NCBI GenBank assembly: GCA_016928955.1 | Contig: JAFGJV010000004.1 | Coordinates: 124,001 to 188,000 of the forward strand | Length of the DNA stretch: 64,000 nt | Origin: Spirochaetales bacterium | Lineage (GTDB): Bacteria; Spirochaetota; Spirochaetia; Treponematales; UBA12059 | Direction: 5' to 3' | Shown here: positions 43,100 to 51,848 of the stretch, one piece after another | Layout of the letters: every line of letters starts with the position of its first letter | Numbering within the stretch: position 1 is the first letter of the stretch | The notes under the pieces: model-generated | Seen by the model: the letters and a program-made list of their open reading frames with translations, nothing else | Databases searched by the model: none | What the model was told of the DNA's origin: nothing | Translations under genes and position numbers: made by a program

Positions 43100-44163
43100 A
43101 CGAGCTGTGTGCCCTTCCGCCCCCTCCCCAGTCGAGGGCATGGGAAGCTTTGCGGCGCCTGGCCCTGTCGTCCGGACTGGCTTTGGTTTTGGTGTTCATG
43201 GTGTCCGTACTTGTGTCGGACGAGCCGCTCAAGGCCTTCCGCGCCTTCTCGCTGGGGCCGCTGAACTCAGCCAGGGCCCTGGCGACCCTGCTCGAGGCCG
43301 CGGCTCCTCTGATGCTGTCCGCGACGGGCGCCCTGGTCGCCTTCAAGGCCGGTCACTTTACCCTTGGCGGAGAAGGGCAGGTATACGCCGGCGCTTTCAT
43401 GGCTGCCCTCGCAGGCGCATGGTGTCCGGAGGGCAGCTTTGGCTTGCTTGCGGCCGTAATGGCTGGCGTTCTGGGCGGAACCTTGGTGGCGGCCCCGGCA
43501 GCCGCCGGCAAACGCTGGGCGGGAGCGGATGTGCTCCTTGTGACTTTCCTGCTTTCACAAGCGGCACTCCATGTGGTGGACTGGGCCATCAGCGGTCCCT
43601 TCCGCGACGCCGGAAACAATCTTATAGCCATGGACCCGATACCACAGGCGTCGCTCCTTCCAAGGCTTGTCCACAACCTGCCGCTCACCCCCGTACCTCT
43701 TGTGGCAGGACTCGTATCCGTTGGCGTATGGATATTCCTGTCCAGGACTCGCTGTGGCACCATGCTGGCCCTGTATGGCAGGAATTCACGCTTTGCCGCC
43801 CTGCAGAATTTCCCGGTACGTAGCTTTGAATGGGCGCCCATAATCTTTGCCGGGGCTATGCACGGCCTGGCGGGTGCTGCGCTGTCGCTCGGCTCGAACG
43901 GAACCGCGGTTCGGGGGATATCGGGGGGGCTGGGCTGGAACGCCATAGGCGCCGCCCTGGTGGCCGGCGGGGAACCCTTGGCGGTCGTACCTGCGGCCGT
44001 ACTCTTCTCCTGGCTGGACTCAGGCGCCCGGCAGGCGGCCATTTTCACCGAGCTTCCTCCCGACGCGGCTATGATCATCAAGGCTCTAGTGATAATGGCG
44101 GCGACGGCCAAGCCGGCATACACCAGGCTTAAGGCGCTCTTGGGCGGGAGGAAACGGACGTGA
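43096..44163 (+). CDS. ABC permease 1 of the BMP-type transporter
   Basis: The protein is 355 aa. TTG 43096 overlaps the ATPase stop as TTGA. There are about nine helices, including the family segments LLEAAAPLMLSATGALVAFKAGHFTLGGEGQ and ADVLLVTFLLSQAALHVVDW. Loop FEWAPIIFAGAMHGLAGAALSLGSNG is typical of nucleoside/riboflavin ABC permeases. Last stop overlaps the next start. Confidence 0.9.
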   Translation: MNELCALPPPPQSRAWEALRRLALSSGLALVLVFMVSVLVSDEPLKAFRAFSLGPLNSARALATLLEAAAPLMLSATGALVAFKAGHFTLGGEGQVYAGAFMAALAGAWCPEGSFGLLAAVMAGVLGGTLVAAPAAAGKRWAGADVLLVTFLLSQAALHVVDWAISGPFRDAGNNLIAMDPIPQASLLPRLVHNLPLTPVPLVAGLVSVGVWIFLSRTRCGTMLALYGRNSRFAALQNFPVRSFEWAPIIFAGAMHGLAGAALSLGSNGTAVRGISGGLGWNAIGAALVAGGEPLAVVPAAVLFSWLDSGARQAAIFTELPPDAAMIIKALVIMAATAKPAYTRLKALLGGRKRT

Positions 44164-45059
44164 ATTCCTTCTTGCCGGAAGTAGCCATGGTCACCATTGC
44201 CGCCCTTGCCCCCATTTTGGCGGCAGCCCTCGGGGGGCTTGCCACTGAATATGTGGGCGTCCTCAACATAGCGCTTGAGGGCCTTATAATGGCCGGGGGC
44301 TTTGCCTATGTGGCCGTTGGCGGCACCTGGGGCCCAGCGGCAGGCATGGTTGCGGCCATAACCGTGCCTGCGGTTTTGGCCCTTGCCCAGGATGGTTTTG
44401 CCCGCAAGGCGCGGGCTGACGCTTTTGTGGTCGGGCTTGCCATGAACATGCTGATACCCGGCGCCGCGTCCGTGATGTCGGAACTGATCTTTGGCACCAA
44501 AGGCGTTGTGGCCCTGAGCGCCCTGGCTTCTGGCACGCTTGCCCCTGGCGCTGTGCATGTGCCAGTTGTCGGACCGGTGCTGTTCTCCCAGCGTTGGAGC
44601 GACATCCTTGCCCTTCTGGCATCGGCGGTAGTCGCCCTTGGGCTGGCCTTGACGCCTTTTGGGCTCAGGCTCAGGGCGGCGGGCATGAAGCCAGAATCAG
44701 TGGAGTTGGCTGGCCTGAGCCCGGGGAGATTGCGCGACGGTGCCTATGCCCTGTCTGGGGCGGCCTGCGGGGTTGCCGGAATGGCCATGGCCGCGGCCAT
44801 AGGCGCGTGGGTGCCAAACCTGAGCGCAGGGCGGGGGTGGATAGCCCTGGTCGCCATATACCTGGGGAGGAAACGTCTCAAAGGAACCTTCCTGGCCTCA
44901 TTGAGCTTTGCCGCGCTTTTGGCCTTGGCTACTCTGGCTCAGGCCGTGCCTAGCCTGCCAGCCGGCCTTCTGGGGGCAGTGCCTTACCTGGTAACCGCGG
45001 TTGCCGTGATATTGGGTTCCGCCGCTCGCGGGCAGTACGCGCGGAAAATCAAAGCGTAG
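44160..45059 (+). CDS. ABC permease 2 of the BMP-type transporter
   Basis: The protein is 299 aa. GTG 44160 overlaps the previous stop as GTGA. It has the paired permease features TEYVGVLNIALEGLIMAGG, FVVGLAMNMLIPG and GAACGVAGMAMAAAIGAWVPNLSAGRGWIALVAIYLG. Two permeases plus a double ATPase and one lipoprotein complete the importer. The stop lies about 75 bases before the Rrf2 gene, with a new promoter between. Confidence 0.9.
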   Translation: MNSFLPEVAMVTIAALAPILAAALGGLATEYVGVLNIALEGLIMAGGFAYVAVGGTWGPAAGMVAAITVPAVLALAQDGFARKARADAFVVGLAMNMLIPGAASVMSELIFGTKGVVALSALASGTLAPGAVHVPVVGPVLFSQRWSDILALLASAVVALGLALTPFGLRLRAAGMKPESVELAGLSPGRLRDGAYALSGAACGVAGMAMAAAIGAWVPNLSAGRGWIALVAIYLGRKRLKGTFLASLSFAALLALATLAQAVPSLPAGLLGAVPYLVTAVAVILGSAARGQYARKIKA

Positions 45060-45074
45060 CCCGTACATCAACGC

Positions 45075-45104
45075 TTGACACCGAGCCCGTAGGGCGGATA
45101 TATT
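45075..45104 (+). promoter_or_regulatory. Promoter of the Rrf2-nifS-nifU operon
   Basis: TTGACA (45075-45080), 18 bases, TATATT (45099-45104). Transcription should start near 45111, inside the operator dyad described next. The leader carries CGGAG before GTG 45137. Confidence 0.8.
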
Positions 45105-45124
45105 CCTACTATCCAGATAGGAAT
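45102..45124. promoter_or_regulatory. Inverted-repeat operator overlapping the -10 and transcript start
   Basis: Perfect arms ATTCCTA (45102-45108) and TAGGAAT (45118-45124) flank 9 bases; inside lies CTATC-CA-GATAG (45109-45120). It resembles Rrf2-type (IscR/CymR-like) sites. Its place over the start of transcription fits repression of the operon by its own first gene. Confidence 0.7.
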
Positions 45125-45136
45125 TACGGAGTTGCC

Positions 45137-45547
45137 GTGTTTTCGGTGTCAGCTAGAACCCAGTACGCAATCCGCGCCATGGTGCACTTGGCCATGAGGG
45201 AAGGCCACACGGCTACCGCTGCGGAAATATCCGCGGCGGAGCATATACCCGCAAAATACCTTGAAGGCATCATGTCACGGCTTAAGCTGTCCGCCTTGGT
45301 GGACAGCGAGCGCGGCAAGAACGGCGGCTACAGGCTGGCCGGCAGGCCGGAGGACATCAGCATGCTGGCCGTTATCGAGGCCATGGACGGATCGGTACGG
45401 CCGGTCAGTTGCCTGGGTTCCCAGACGAACTGCTCGGCAACGGCCGCCGGACCGAGTTGCCTGCCAAAAAAATTCTGGGGCGGACTCAAAGAAGCCATAG
45501 ACGCGTACCTGGGCTCAAAGACGATCAGGGACGTGGTGGAGGGATGA
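45137..45547 (+). CDS. Rrf2-family iron-sulfur-responsive repressor (IscR-like)
   Basis: The protein is 136 aa. GTG 45137 has GGAG upstream. It has the Rrf2 winged helix (SVSARTQYAIRAMVHLA, IPAKYLEGIMSRLKLSALVDS, GKNGGYRLA) and three cysteines, Cys92, Cys99 and Cys108 (CX6CX8C), near the IscR spacing CX5CX5C, able to hold an Fe-S cluster. It heads an operon with nifS and nifU, so it most likely senses Fe-S status and represses itself. Its TGA overlaps the next gene's first in-frame ATG, and GGAGGG then serves ATG 45553. Confidence 0.9.
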   Translation: MFSVSARTQYAIRAMVHLAMREGHTATAAEISAAEHIPAKYLEGIMSRLKLSALVDSERGKNGGYRLAGRPEDISMLAVIEAMDGSVRPVSCLGSQTNCSATAAGPSCLPKKFWGGLKEAIDAYLGSKTIRDVVEG

Positions 45548-45552
45548 CACGC

Positions 45553-46716
45553 ATGGACAAACGAACGGTATATATGGATTACAACGCTACCACGCCCCTC
45601 CGCGCCGAGGTCAAGGAAGCCATGAAGGCCGATCTTGACGTATACGCCAACGCGTCCAGCATGCACGAGCTCGGCCGCCTGGCCCGAGCCCGGGTCGAGG
45701 AAGCCAGGGCAGACGTGGCGTCGATCATAGGAGCCGGAAGCGACGACGTGATCTTCACCAGCGGCGGCTCCGAGTCCAACAACACCGTGTTTGCCACCAT
45801 GTTCCACCGTGGCAGAAGGGGCGGCCGCACGGGTGTGGTCACCACCAAGATCGAGCATCCCTGCGTGCTGAACGCGGCGCGCTGGTTGGAGGACGAGGGC
45901 TTTCCCGTCCGATTCCTGGACGTGGACAACACGGGCAGGGTCGATATGGACCAGCTGGCCCGGGCGCTCGGGCCGGACACGCTTTTGGTGTCCGTCATGG
46001 CGGCCAATAACGAGATAGGCACCATCCAGGACATGGAGGCCATCGGCGCTTTGGCAAAGAAGGCCGGGGCGTATTTCCACACGGACGCCACGCAGGCCGT
46101 GGGAAAGATTCCCGTGGACGTGGACCGTTGGCAGGCCGATTACCTGACGCTGTCCTGCCACAAACTCTACGGACCGAAGGGCGTTGGAGGCCTCTTTATC
46201 AGAAAGGGCGCTCCCATAGAGCCGCTCATACGCGGCGGGCACCAGGAGCACGGCCACCGCGCCGGCACCTACAACAACCCGGGAATCCTGGGCTTTGGCT
46301 TGGCCGCCCGGCTGGCAAAGTCCGAGCTGGACGACTACGAGGCCAAAACCCGGGCGCTCAGAAACCGCCTCAGGGACGGCCTCCTGAGCGCCATACCCAA
46401 AATCAGGATAAACGGGCACCCGGACTTTGTCCTTCCGAACACTCTGAACGTGTCCTTCCCCGGGGCTGAGGGCGAAGCCATACTGCTGTACATGGACCTT
46501 GCGGGCATAGAGGTGTCCACCGGGTCGGCATGCGCGTCAGGCAGCCTGGATCCTAGCCACGTGCTTCTGGCCACGGGCCTGGGGCCGGAGCTGGCCCACG
46601 GATCCATACGCTTCAGCCTGGGCAGGGACAGCACGGAAGATGACGTGGATTACGTCCTGGGGCACCTGCCGGGCATCATAGCCAGGCTCAGGGCCATGAG
46701 TACGGTGGACGCGTAA
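45553..46716 (+). CDS. nifS: Cysteine desulfurase
   Basis: The protein is 387 aa. ATG 45553 is preferred over 45544 because GGAGGG (45538-45543) is spaced 9 bases from it. PLP-binding Lys204 (SCHKLYGPKG) and the sulfur-carrying Cys327 (VSTGSACASG) are intact, with MDYNATTPL at the N-terminus and HTDATQAVGKIPVD. It removes sulfur from cysteine as a persulfide and hands it to the scaffold NifU. Operon: Rrf2-nifS-nifU. Confidence 0.95.
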   Translation: MDKRTVYMDYNATTPLRAEVKEAMKADLDVYANASSMHELGRLARARVEEARADVASIIGAGSDDVIFTSGGSESNNTVFATMFHRGRRGGRTGVVTTKIEHPCVLNAARWLEDEGFPVRFLDVDNTGRVDMDQLARALGPDTLLVSVMAANNEIGTIQDMEAIGALAKKAGAYFHTDATQAVGKIPVDVDRWQADYLTLSCHKLYGPKGVGGLFIRKGAPIEPLIRGGHQEHGHRAGTYNNPGILGFGLAARLAKSELDDYEAKTRALRNRLRDGLLSAIPKIRINGHPDFVLPNTLNVSFPGAEGEAILLYMDLAGIEVSTGSACASGSLDPSHVLLATGLGPELAHGSIRFSLGRDSTEDDVDYVLGHLPGIIARLRAMSTVDA

Positions 46717-46771
46717 GGGATTCAAAGCTGGACAGCTACCCGTGAGGAACGCCCCGGGCAGCCATACGCTG

Positions 46772-46789
46772 GCGCGTGCGCACACGCGC
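46772..46789 (+). other. GC hairpin touching the nifU ribosome site
   Basis: GCGCGTG (46772-46778), loop CGCA, CACGCGC (46783-46789), immediately followed by GGAGG (46790-46794). It could tune nifU translation or be an mRNA processing site. Confidence 0.5.
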
Positions 46790-46799
46790 GGAGGATAGG

Positions 46800-47402
46800 A
46801 TGACAAGCGCTTTTTCCTGGTTGTATTCAGACGTGGTCAAGGACCATTTTACCAATCCCCGGAACGTATTCTCGCCGGACGAGGACTTTAAGGCCGATGC
46901 CGAGGGCATGACCGGCAACGTCAAGTGCGGCGACCAGATGCTGTTCATGCTCAAGGTTGAAGACGATGTCATCAAGGACGTGCGCTGGAAGACGTACGGT
47001 TGCGCCAGCGCCATTGCCAGCACGTCCATGCTGTCGGACGTGATAAAAGGCATGACCATACGCGACGCGTACAACATCAAGCCTGAGGACATAGCCACTC
47101 GCCTTGGAGGCCTGCCGGACAACAAGATCCACTGCTCGGTGCTTGGCGACAAGGCCCTGCGCGCCGCCATTGACAACTACCTGGAAAAAACCGGGCGGGC
47201 GGGAGCCTTCAGGAACGAGGGAGCCAAGATTGTGTGCACCTGCCTTAATATTTCGGACCGCGACATAGAGGAAGCGGTCAAGCAGGGCGCCCGCGACTGG
47301 GAAGGTCTCCAGGAACGCACCAAGATAGGTACCGTGTGCGGCGGCTGCCGCAAGGAGGCGGAGGAGCTTTTGCACGACTACGTCCACATTTTTGGGGACT
47401 AG
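46800..47402 (+). CDS. nifU: Fe-S cluster scaffold NifU (N-domain plus BFD-like ferredoxin domain)
   Basis: The protein is 200 aa. The scaffold domain has Cys43, Cys68 and Cys112 (VKCGDQ, YGCASA, HCSVLG). A second domain has Cys146, Cys148, Cys180 and Cys183 (VCTC and VCGGC), a BFD-like [2Fe-2S] module as in the centre of classical NifU. The C-terminal Nfu domain of full NifU is absent, so this is a two-domain version. It accepts sulfur from NifS and builds clusters. GGAGG sits 5 bases before ATG 46800. Confidence 0.92.
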   Translation: MTSAFSWLYSDVVKDHFTNPRNVFSPDEDFKADAEGMTGNVKCGDQMLFMLKVEDDVIKDVRWKTYGCASAIASTSMLSDVIKGMTIRDAYNIKPEDIATRLGGLPDNKIHCSVLGDKALRAAIDNYLEKTGRAGAFRNEGAKIVCTCLNISDRDIEEAVKQGARDWEGLQERTKIGTVCGGCRKEAEELLHDYVHIFGD

Positions 47403-47461
47403 CGGCGGGAGCGCCCTTCTCAGCCGCCGCGCGTTGGGCCAACGGCTCAGCAAGCGGCGTA

Positions 47462-47490
47462 TTGTGGATACGACCATCCTCGCGTATAGT
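47462..47490 (+). promoter_or_regulatory. Promoter of the 7TM chemoreceptor gene
   Basis: TTGTGG (47462-47467), 17 bases, TATAGT (47485-47490); predicted start near 47497 with a leader of about 60 bases ending in GGTGGAG. A short GC hairpin (47402-47430) without T-run follows nifU just upstream. Confidence 0.6.
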
Positions 47491-47555
47491 AGGTAGCACA
47501 GCGGCGTGACGAGCGCGCCGGCCCGAACCCCTGTCGTCAACCGGTGGAGCCTACT

Positions 47556-49760
47556 ATGAAAACCCGTATAGCCGTCCTGATCCTGGCGCTTGTCCTGAGT
47601 TCAGGGGCCTTACTATCAGCCCAGGACAGATTTTTCACTCCGGTCAATGAAGGCTGGCGCTTCACCTTGGGCGACGATATGGCCTGGGCGGATCCTGCCC
47701 ATGACGACTCGGGCTGGGAAGCCGTGAGCCTCCCGACCAGGTTAAAGCTATCCGGGGCCGGGCAGTATTTCTGGCTGCGGGCCGAGCTTGCCGTGCCGGG
47801 CGAGCTGTCCGGCACGAATGTGTGGTTCGAGACGGGCAAGGCCATGTCTGCCTTTGACTTGTATGCCGACGGCGTGTACCTAGGCACTCGTGGGCGGCTT
47901 CCTCCGGAGTACTACTCCCGGCCTCAGGCAAACCAGACCATACTCATACCGGCAAACCTCCTGGAAGACGGTTCGGTGACCATAGCGCTCCGGTGCTACT
48001 ACAACGGCTCGGAGGCCTATTTCCCGGGCTTCAGGCTGGTCGACGACCGCCAGTCCGAATTCGTCATGCACCTCCAGAACCTGTTCAACATGCGGGTGTA
48101 CGTGATCCTGGCCGTACTCTGCCTGTTCCTTGGCGCGTATTTCATATCGCAGTTCATATCCCGGCCGGATGACAAAGCCAGCATTTTCTTTGCCCTGTCG
48201 CTCTTGTTCATAGCCATTTACTTTTACGACATGGGTGCCGAGCGGGTATTGGTTGACCCCCTGGTGCAGCGAGCGGTCGGCAGGGCTTCCCTGAGCGTTT
48301 CCATAGGCTTCTTGATGCTGTTTCTCATGAGTTTTTTCAAGTCTCCGGGCTATAAATTGGCGACGATACTGGTGCCCGCAGATATAGCCGTGTTCGGTCT
48401 GGCTTTCATGCTCAACGCCCACGACGACAGCGCCATAGACTTTGTGTTCAACCTGAGCCTTGGGCCCATTTTCCTGGTAGTCATCCTCGGCGTGCTCATA
48501 GTCCTCAGGGCGGTCAAGCTCAAGCAGAAAGACGCATGGCCTATCTTTGTGGGCCTTATCGTGGGCGTGGGTTTTGGGGTGCACGATATAATCTACCAGG
48601 TCACCGGTAACGATCCCTTTGCCTGGCTGCAAGGCTTCACGTTCTTTTCTATAGACCTTGCGGTGTTCGTGGCTATGGCGTCGCGGTCTTCCAGGTTCCA
48701 GCGCGAGCTGGACGGCTACATGCGCGAGACGTCGGAACAGCGCGACCGGTTGAGCAGCCTGGTGGCAAGCGCGGAAAAACTGGCTACCGATACGTCAGAG
48801 CTGGCCAAGGCCCTGGACTCGGCGGTGGCCGGCATGGCCTCGTCGGCGGAAAGCTCGGCGGAGGAAGCCAAGGCCATAGGCCAGGCCGTGCAGAGGCAGA
48901 CGCGCAGCGTGAGCGCCGCCGGGGAGGCGGTGTCCGGACTGGTAGCGTCGCTCAGGGAAGTAAACCACGAGCTTGAGGACGAGGCGGCCAGCATAGCCAA
49001 GACGGCGGGAGAGACGGGCGGACTGATAGAGGCCTTCCAGACCGTCGGCGAGGGCATAGACGGGGCGGCCAGTTTTGCCACGGGCCTTGACGGCCTGACC
49101 TCAGGCGGCCGCAAGGACATGGAGCTTCTGGCGGACGCAATGGGCAAGGTCAAGGATTACTCGTCAGAGATTCTGGGCGTGGTGGAAGCCGTGAACGATT
49201 TTGCCGAGCGCACCAATCTCTTGGCCATGAACGCGTCCATAGAGGCGGCCCATGCAGGCAGCTCCGGAAGAGGGTTCGGTGTTATAGCCCAGGAAATCAA
49301 GAAGCTGGCGGCCGCCAGCGCAGACCGGGCGGCCCGCATAGGCGAGATAGCCACGACCATAGACAGCGCCGTTGGCCAGGGCTTCGAACTGAGCATCAGG
49401 GTACGCGACGCCCTCACCAGGATAGCAGCAGAGGCCAGCGGCACGGCCAGCCGCGTCAAGGAAGCGGCGGCCGGCATGACGCGCCAGCGGGAATCGGGGG
49501 CGCGCATAGCGTCAGAGTCCGAGCGCCTGGCCGAGGCAGCCGCGCGCATGCGCGAGGAGGGCTCGCGCCAGACCGAGTATTCGGACCGGGTGAGCGCCAG
49601 CATGAACGAGCTGTCGGGCGCCGCCGGCGAGGTGGGCCTGGCCGCCGAGCTTATCGTCGCCAGAAACGTGGAACTGGCGGAACGGGCGGTGGCGCTGCGG
49701 GACCTGGCAACCAAGGCCAGGGGCGCGGCCGAGGACCTGGCGGCCATCATGAGGTCGTGA
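47556..49760 (+). CDS. Chemoreceptor with exported beta-sandwich sensor, 7TM-DISM region and MCP signalling domain
   Basis: The protein is 734 aa. ATG 47556 has GGTGGAG upstream. Signal peptide (MKTRIAVLILALVLSSGALLSA) precedes a ligand domain of about 150 residues that resembles the galactose-binding/glycosidase N-domain fold (WRFTLGDDMAWADPAHDDSGWEAV). Residues about 180-378 hold seven transmembrane helices of the 7TM-DISM type. The C-terminal half is a methyl-accepting signalling domain with the hairpin tip [18 protein letters not shown] (about 550). The sensor may bind a sugar or sugar-derived ligand. It ends 16 bases before the MutY-like gene. Confidence 0.9.
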   Translation: MKTRIAVLILALVLSSGALLSAQDRFFTPVNEGWRFTLGDDMAWADPAHDDSGWEAVSLPTRLKLSGAGQYFWLRAELAVPGELSGTNVWFETGKAMSAFDLYADGVYLGTRGRLPPEYYSRPQANQTILIPANLLEDGSVTIALRCYYNGSEAYFPGFRLVDDRQSEFVMHLQNLFNMRVYVILAVLCLFLGAYFISQFISRPDDKASIFFALSLLFIAIYFYDMGAERVLVDPLVQRAVGRASLSVSIGFLMLFLMSFFKSPGYKLATILVPADIAVFGLAFMLNAHDDSAIDFVFNLSLGPIFLVVILGVLIVLRAVKLKQKDAWPIFVGLIVGVGFGVHDIIYQVTGNDPFAWLQGFTFFSIDLAVFVAMASRSSRFQRELDGYMRETSEQRDRLSSLVASAEKLATDTSELAKALDSAVAGMASSAESSAEEAKAIGQAVQRQTRSVSAAGEAVSGLVASLREVNHELEDEAASIAKTAGETGGLIEAFQTVGEGIDGAASFATGLDGLTSGGRKDMELLADAMGKVKDYSSEILGVVEAVNDFAERTNLLAMNASIEAAHAGSSGRGFGVIAQEIKKLAAASADRAARIGEIATTIDSAVGQGFELSIRVRDALTRIAAEASGTASRVKEAAAGMTRQRESGARIASESERLAEAAARMREEGSRQTEYSDRVSASMNELSGAAGEVGLAAELIVARNVELAERAVALRDLATKARGAAEDLAAIMRS

Positions 49761-49776
49761 GGCAAAGACGCATCCC

Positions 49777-50625
49777 ATGAAAGACAACGGCGTGCCTCAA
49801 GGACTGCCAAGCAGGGAGCAGGCTGACGAATTCCGCAAGGCGGTGCTCGGACATTACCGGGATAAGGGGCGCGATTTTCCCTGGCGCCGCACGCGCGACC
49901 CGTGGCGCATCCTGGTATCAGAGTTCATGCTTCAGCAAACCCAGACGGACAGGGTGGTTCCTCGGTACGAGGCCTGGTTCCTGCGTTTCCCGGACGCGGC
50001 GTCGCTCGCCACGGCTTCACTGGCGGACGTGTATGGGCAATGGAAGGGCCTGGGGTACAATTCCCGCGCCCTGCGCCTGCGTGACAGCGCGCGCGCGGTA
50101 TGTTCCGATTTTGGAGGCAGGGTTCCTGACACGGAGGGCGAACTGAGAAGCCTGCCGGGGGTGGGTCCGTACACGGCCCGAGCCGTGCTTGCGTTTGCCT
50201 TTAACCGGCCGACGCTTGTGCTGGAAACCAATATCAGGGCCGCCCTTATCTTCCATTTTTTCCCTGACGCGGCTGTGGTAACGGACAGGGAACTAGAACC
50301 GGTAGCCATGGCTGTATTGGATAGGGACCAGCCGGGCCGCTGGTACCAGGCCCTCATGGACTACGGCGCCTGGCTGAAAAAACGCGAGCCCAACCCAAGC
50401 CGCAAAAGCGCGGCATATTCAAGGCAGTCGGCGTTCAAAGGCTCGCTCAGGCAGGCCAGGGGAGCCATCCTGCGCTGTCTGTCGGACTCGGGCGGCGGGA
50501 TAACGCTGACAATGGCGCGCGATGCAAGCGGGCTGGACTACGGCCGCCTAGAGCGGGCGGCTATGGCCCTGGCCGCCGAGGGTTTGGTGAGCTACGCGGA
50601 CGGCCTTGTCAGTTTTTCGGCGTAA
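49777..50625 (+). CDS. MutY-like HhH-GPD DNA glycosylase lacking the Fe-S cluster
   Basis: The protein is 282 aa. It has the family core: DFPWRRTRDPWRILVSEFMLQQTQ, the helix-hairpin-helix LPGVGPYTARAVLAFAF and MDYGAWLKK. Catalytic Asp (ILDGNV in MutY) is replaced by Glu in LVLETNIRAAL. The Cys ligands of the usual 4Fe-4S loop are absent. The C-terminal part looks like a winged helix (ITLTMARDASGLDYGRLERAA). MutY removes adenine opposite 8-oxoguanine; this variant's activity is uncertain. It overlaps convergent dacA by 17 bases. Confidence 0.82.
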   Translation: MKDNGVPQGLPSREQADEFRKAVLGHYRDKGRDFPWRRTRDPWRILVSEFMLQQTQTDRVVPRYEAWFLRFPDAASLATASLADVYGQWKGLGYNSRALRLRDSARAVCSDFGGRVPDTEGELRSLPGVGPYTARAVLAFAFNRPTLVLETNIRAALIFHFFPDAAVVTDRELEPVAMAVLDRDQPGRWYQALMDYGAWLKKREPNPSRKSAAYSRQSAFKGSLRQARGAILRCLSDSGGGITLTMARDASGLDYGRLERAAMALAAEGLVSYADGLVSFSA

Positions 50626-51841
50626 ATAAGCGGCTGAAGAATTTCAGGATGGCGTCCTTGAGGCGCTGAAGCACGTTGCCCTTGGGCACGTCGCGCGCCG
50701 CGACGATATCCACGCGCCGTATGACCTGGTCGCCCCGCGTGAAGGTCAGGGTGCCGAGTTTGTCGCCCCTGGACACGGGCGCGTCTGCGTCGGGTTCCAG
50801 GTCGACGCGGCTGTCTATGCCCGCGGCCAGGTCAGCGGGCACCGTAAAAGCCGGTACCACGGCCAGTTCCAGATCGACATGGGAGCTGGCGCCTCCCCAC
50901 ACGCGCAGGGACGGAAGCTCGGGGGCCTGTGGCCTGACCGTTGTCCAGGTGGCAAACGCCCAATCCAGGATGGCCGCCCCGTCCCGAGCCCGCGTTTCCT
51001 TGCCGCCCGAACCTCCTAGGGTGACCACGATAACACGCGTGCCGTCACGCTCGGCCGTGGCTATCAGGTTGTACCCCGACTCGTCTATAAAGCCCGTCTT
51101 GAGCCCGTCGCAACCCTCATAGCGGCGTACAAGCTCGTTGCGGTTGCGCAGGACGATGCGCTGGTCCGGCGGCGGCACGCCAACCGGCATCACCTCGGGC
51201 CGGGGGAATTCCATGCTCGGGCGGCCGTGGTATGAATCCAGGGCGTCCGGGTGCAGGTTCAGGTACAGGCGCGCGAACTCGGCCATGTCACGGGCCGTGG
51301 TGATGTTCTGCTCGGACAGCCCCGAGGGTTCGACAAAGCGCGTGTGGCTGAGTCCGAGCGCGCGCGCCTCGTCGTTCATCATGCGGGCAAATTCCTCGCT
51401 TGACCCGGCCAGGACCCTGGCCACAGCAAAGGCAGCGTCGTTGCCGGACACCACGGCCATGCCCCGCAGCAGGTCGTCAAAGGTGACGCGCATGCCGGGT
51501 TCCAGGTACATGAGGGACGAGCCGTAGGGCAGGATGGGCGAGGTTTCCTCCGGGAGTATGGTGATAATGTCCGACAAGCCTATAGTGCCCAGTTCCACGG
51601 CCTTTAAGGCAACGTGCATGGTCATGAGCTTGGTAAGGCTGGCGGGGGGGATGTACAGGTCGGCGTTGCGCTCATAGAGGACATCGCCCTGGGCGTAGTC
51701 CAAGACGACAACGGCGCGGGCGTCAACGGCCGGCGGATCGGGCTGGTCGTAGGCCGCGGCGTGGGCAAGAGGGCCGGCCGCCGTCCCCAGAACGAGGGCG
51801 GCGGCCAGGATGGCTGAGAGGCGAAAGGACGCTGACCTCAT
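50609..51841 (-). CDS. dacA: D-alanyl-D-alanine carboxypeptidase (PBP5/6 type)
   Basis: The protein is 410 aa. ATG 51841 begins a good signal peptide (MRSASFRLSAILAAALVLG); upstream ATG 51895 lies within asnS. Active-site motifs SLTK (68-71), SGND (132-135) and GLKTGF are intact. A C-terminal beta domain and an amphipathic helix (LQRLKDAILKFFSRLF) that would anchor it to the outer face of the inner membrane follow. It trims the last D-Ala of stem peptides. It starts 7 bases after the asnS stop, so the two form an operon. Confidence 0.93.
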   Translation of the reverse strand: MRSASFRLSAILAAALVLGTAAGPLAHAAAYDQPDPPAVDARAVVVLDYAQGDVLYERNADLYIPPASLTKLMTMHVALKAVELGTIGLSDIITILPEETSPILPYGSSLMYLEPGMRVTFDDLLRGMAVVSGNDAAFAVARVLAGSSEEFARMMNDEARALGLSHTRFVEPSGLSEQNITTARDMAEFARLYLNLHPDALDSYHGRPSMEFPRPEVMPVGVPPPDQRIVLRNRNELVRRYEGCDGLKTGFIDESGYNLIATAERDGTRVIVVTLGGSGGKETRARDGAAILDWAFATWTTVRPQAPELPSLRVWGGASSHVDLELAVVPAFTVPADLAAGIDSRVDLEPDADAPVSRGDKLGTLTFTRGDQVIRRVDIVAARDVPKGNVLQRLKDAILKFFSRLFTPKN

Positions 51842-51848
51842 CGTCGAC

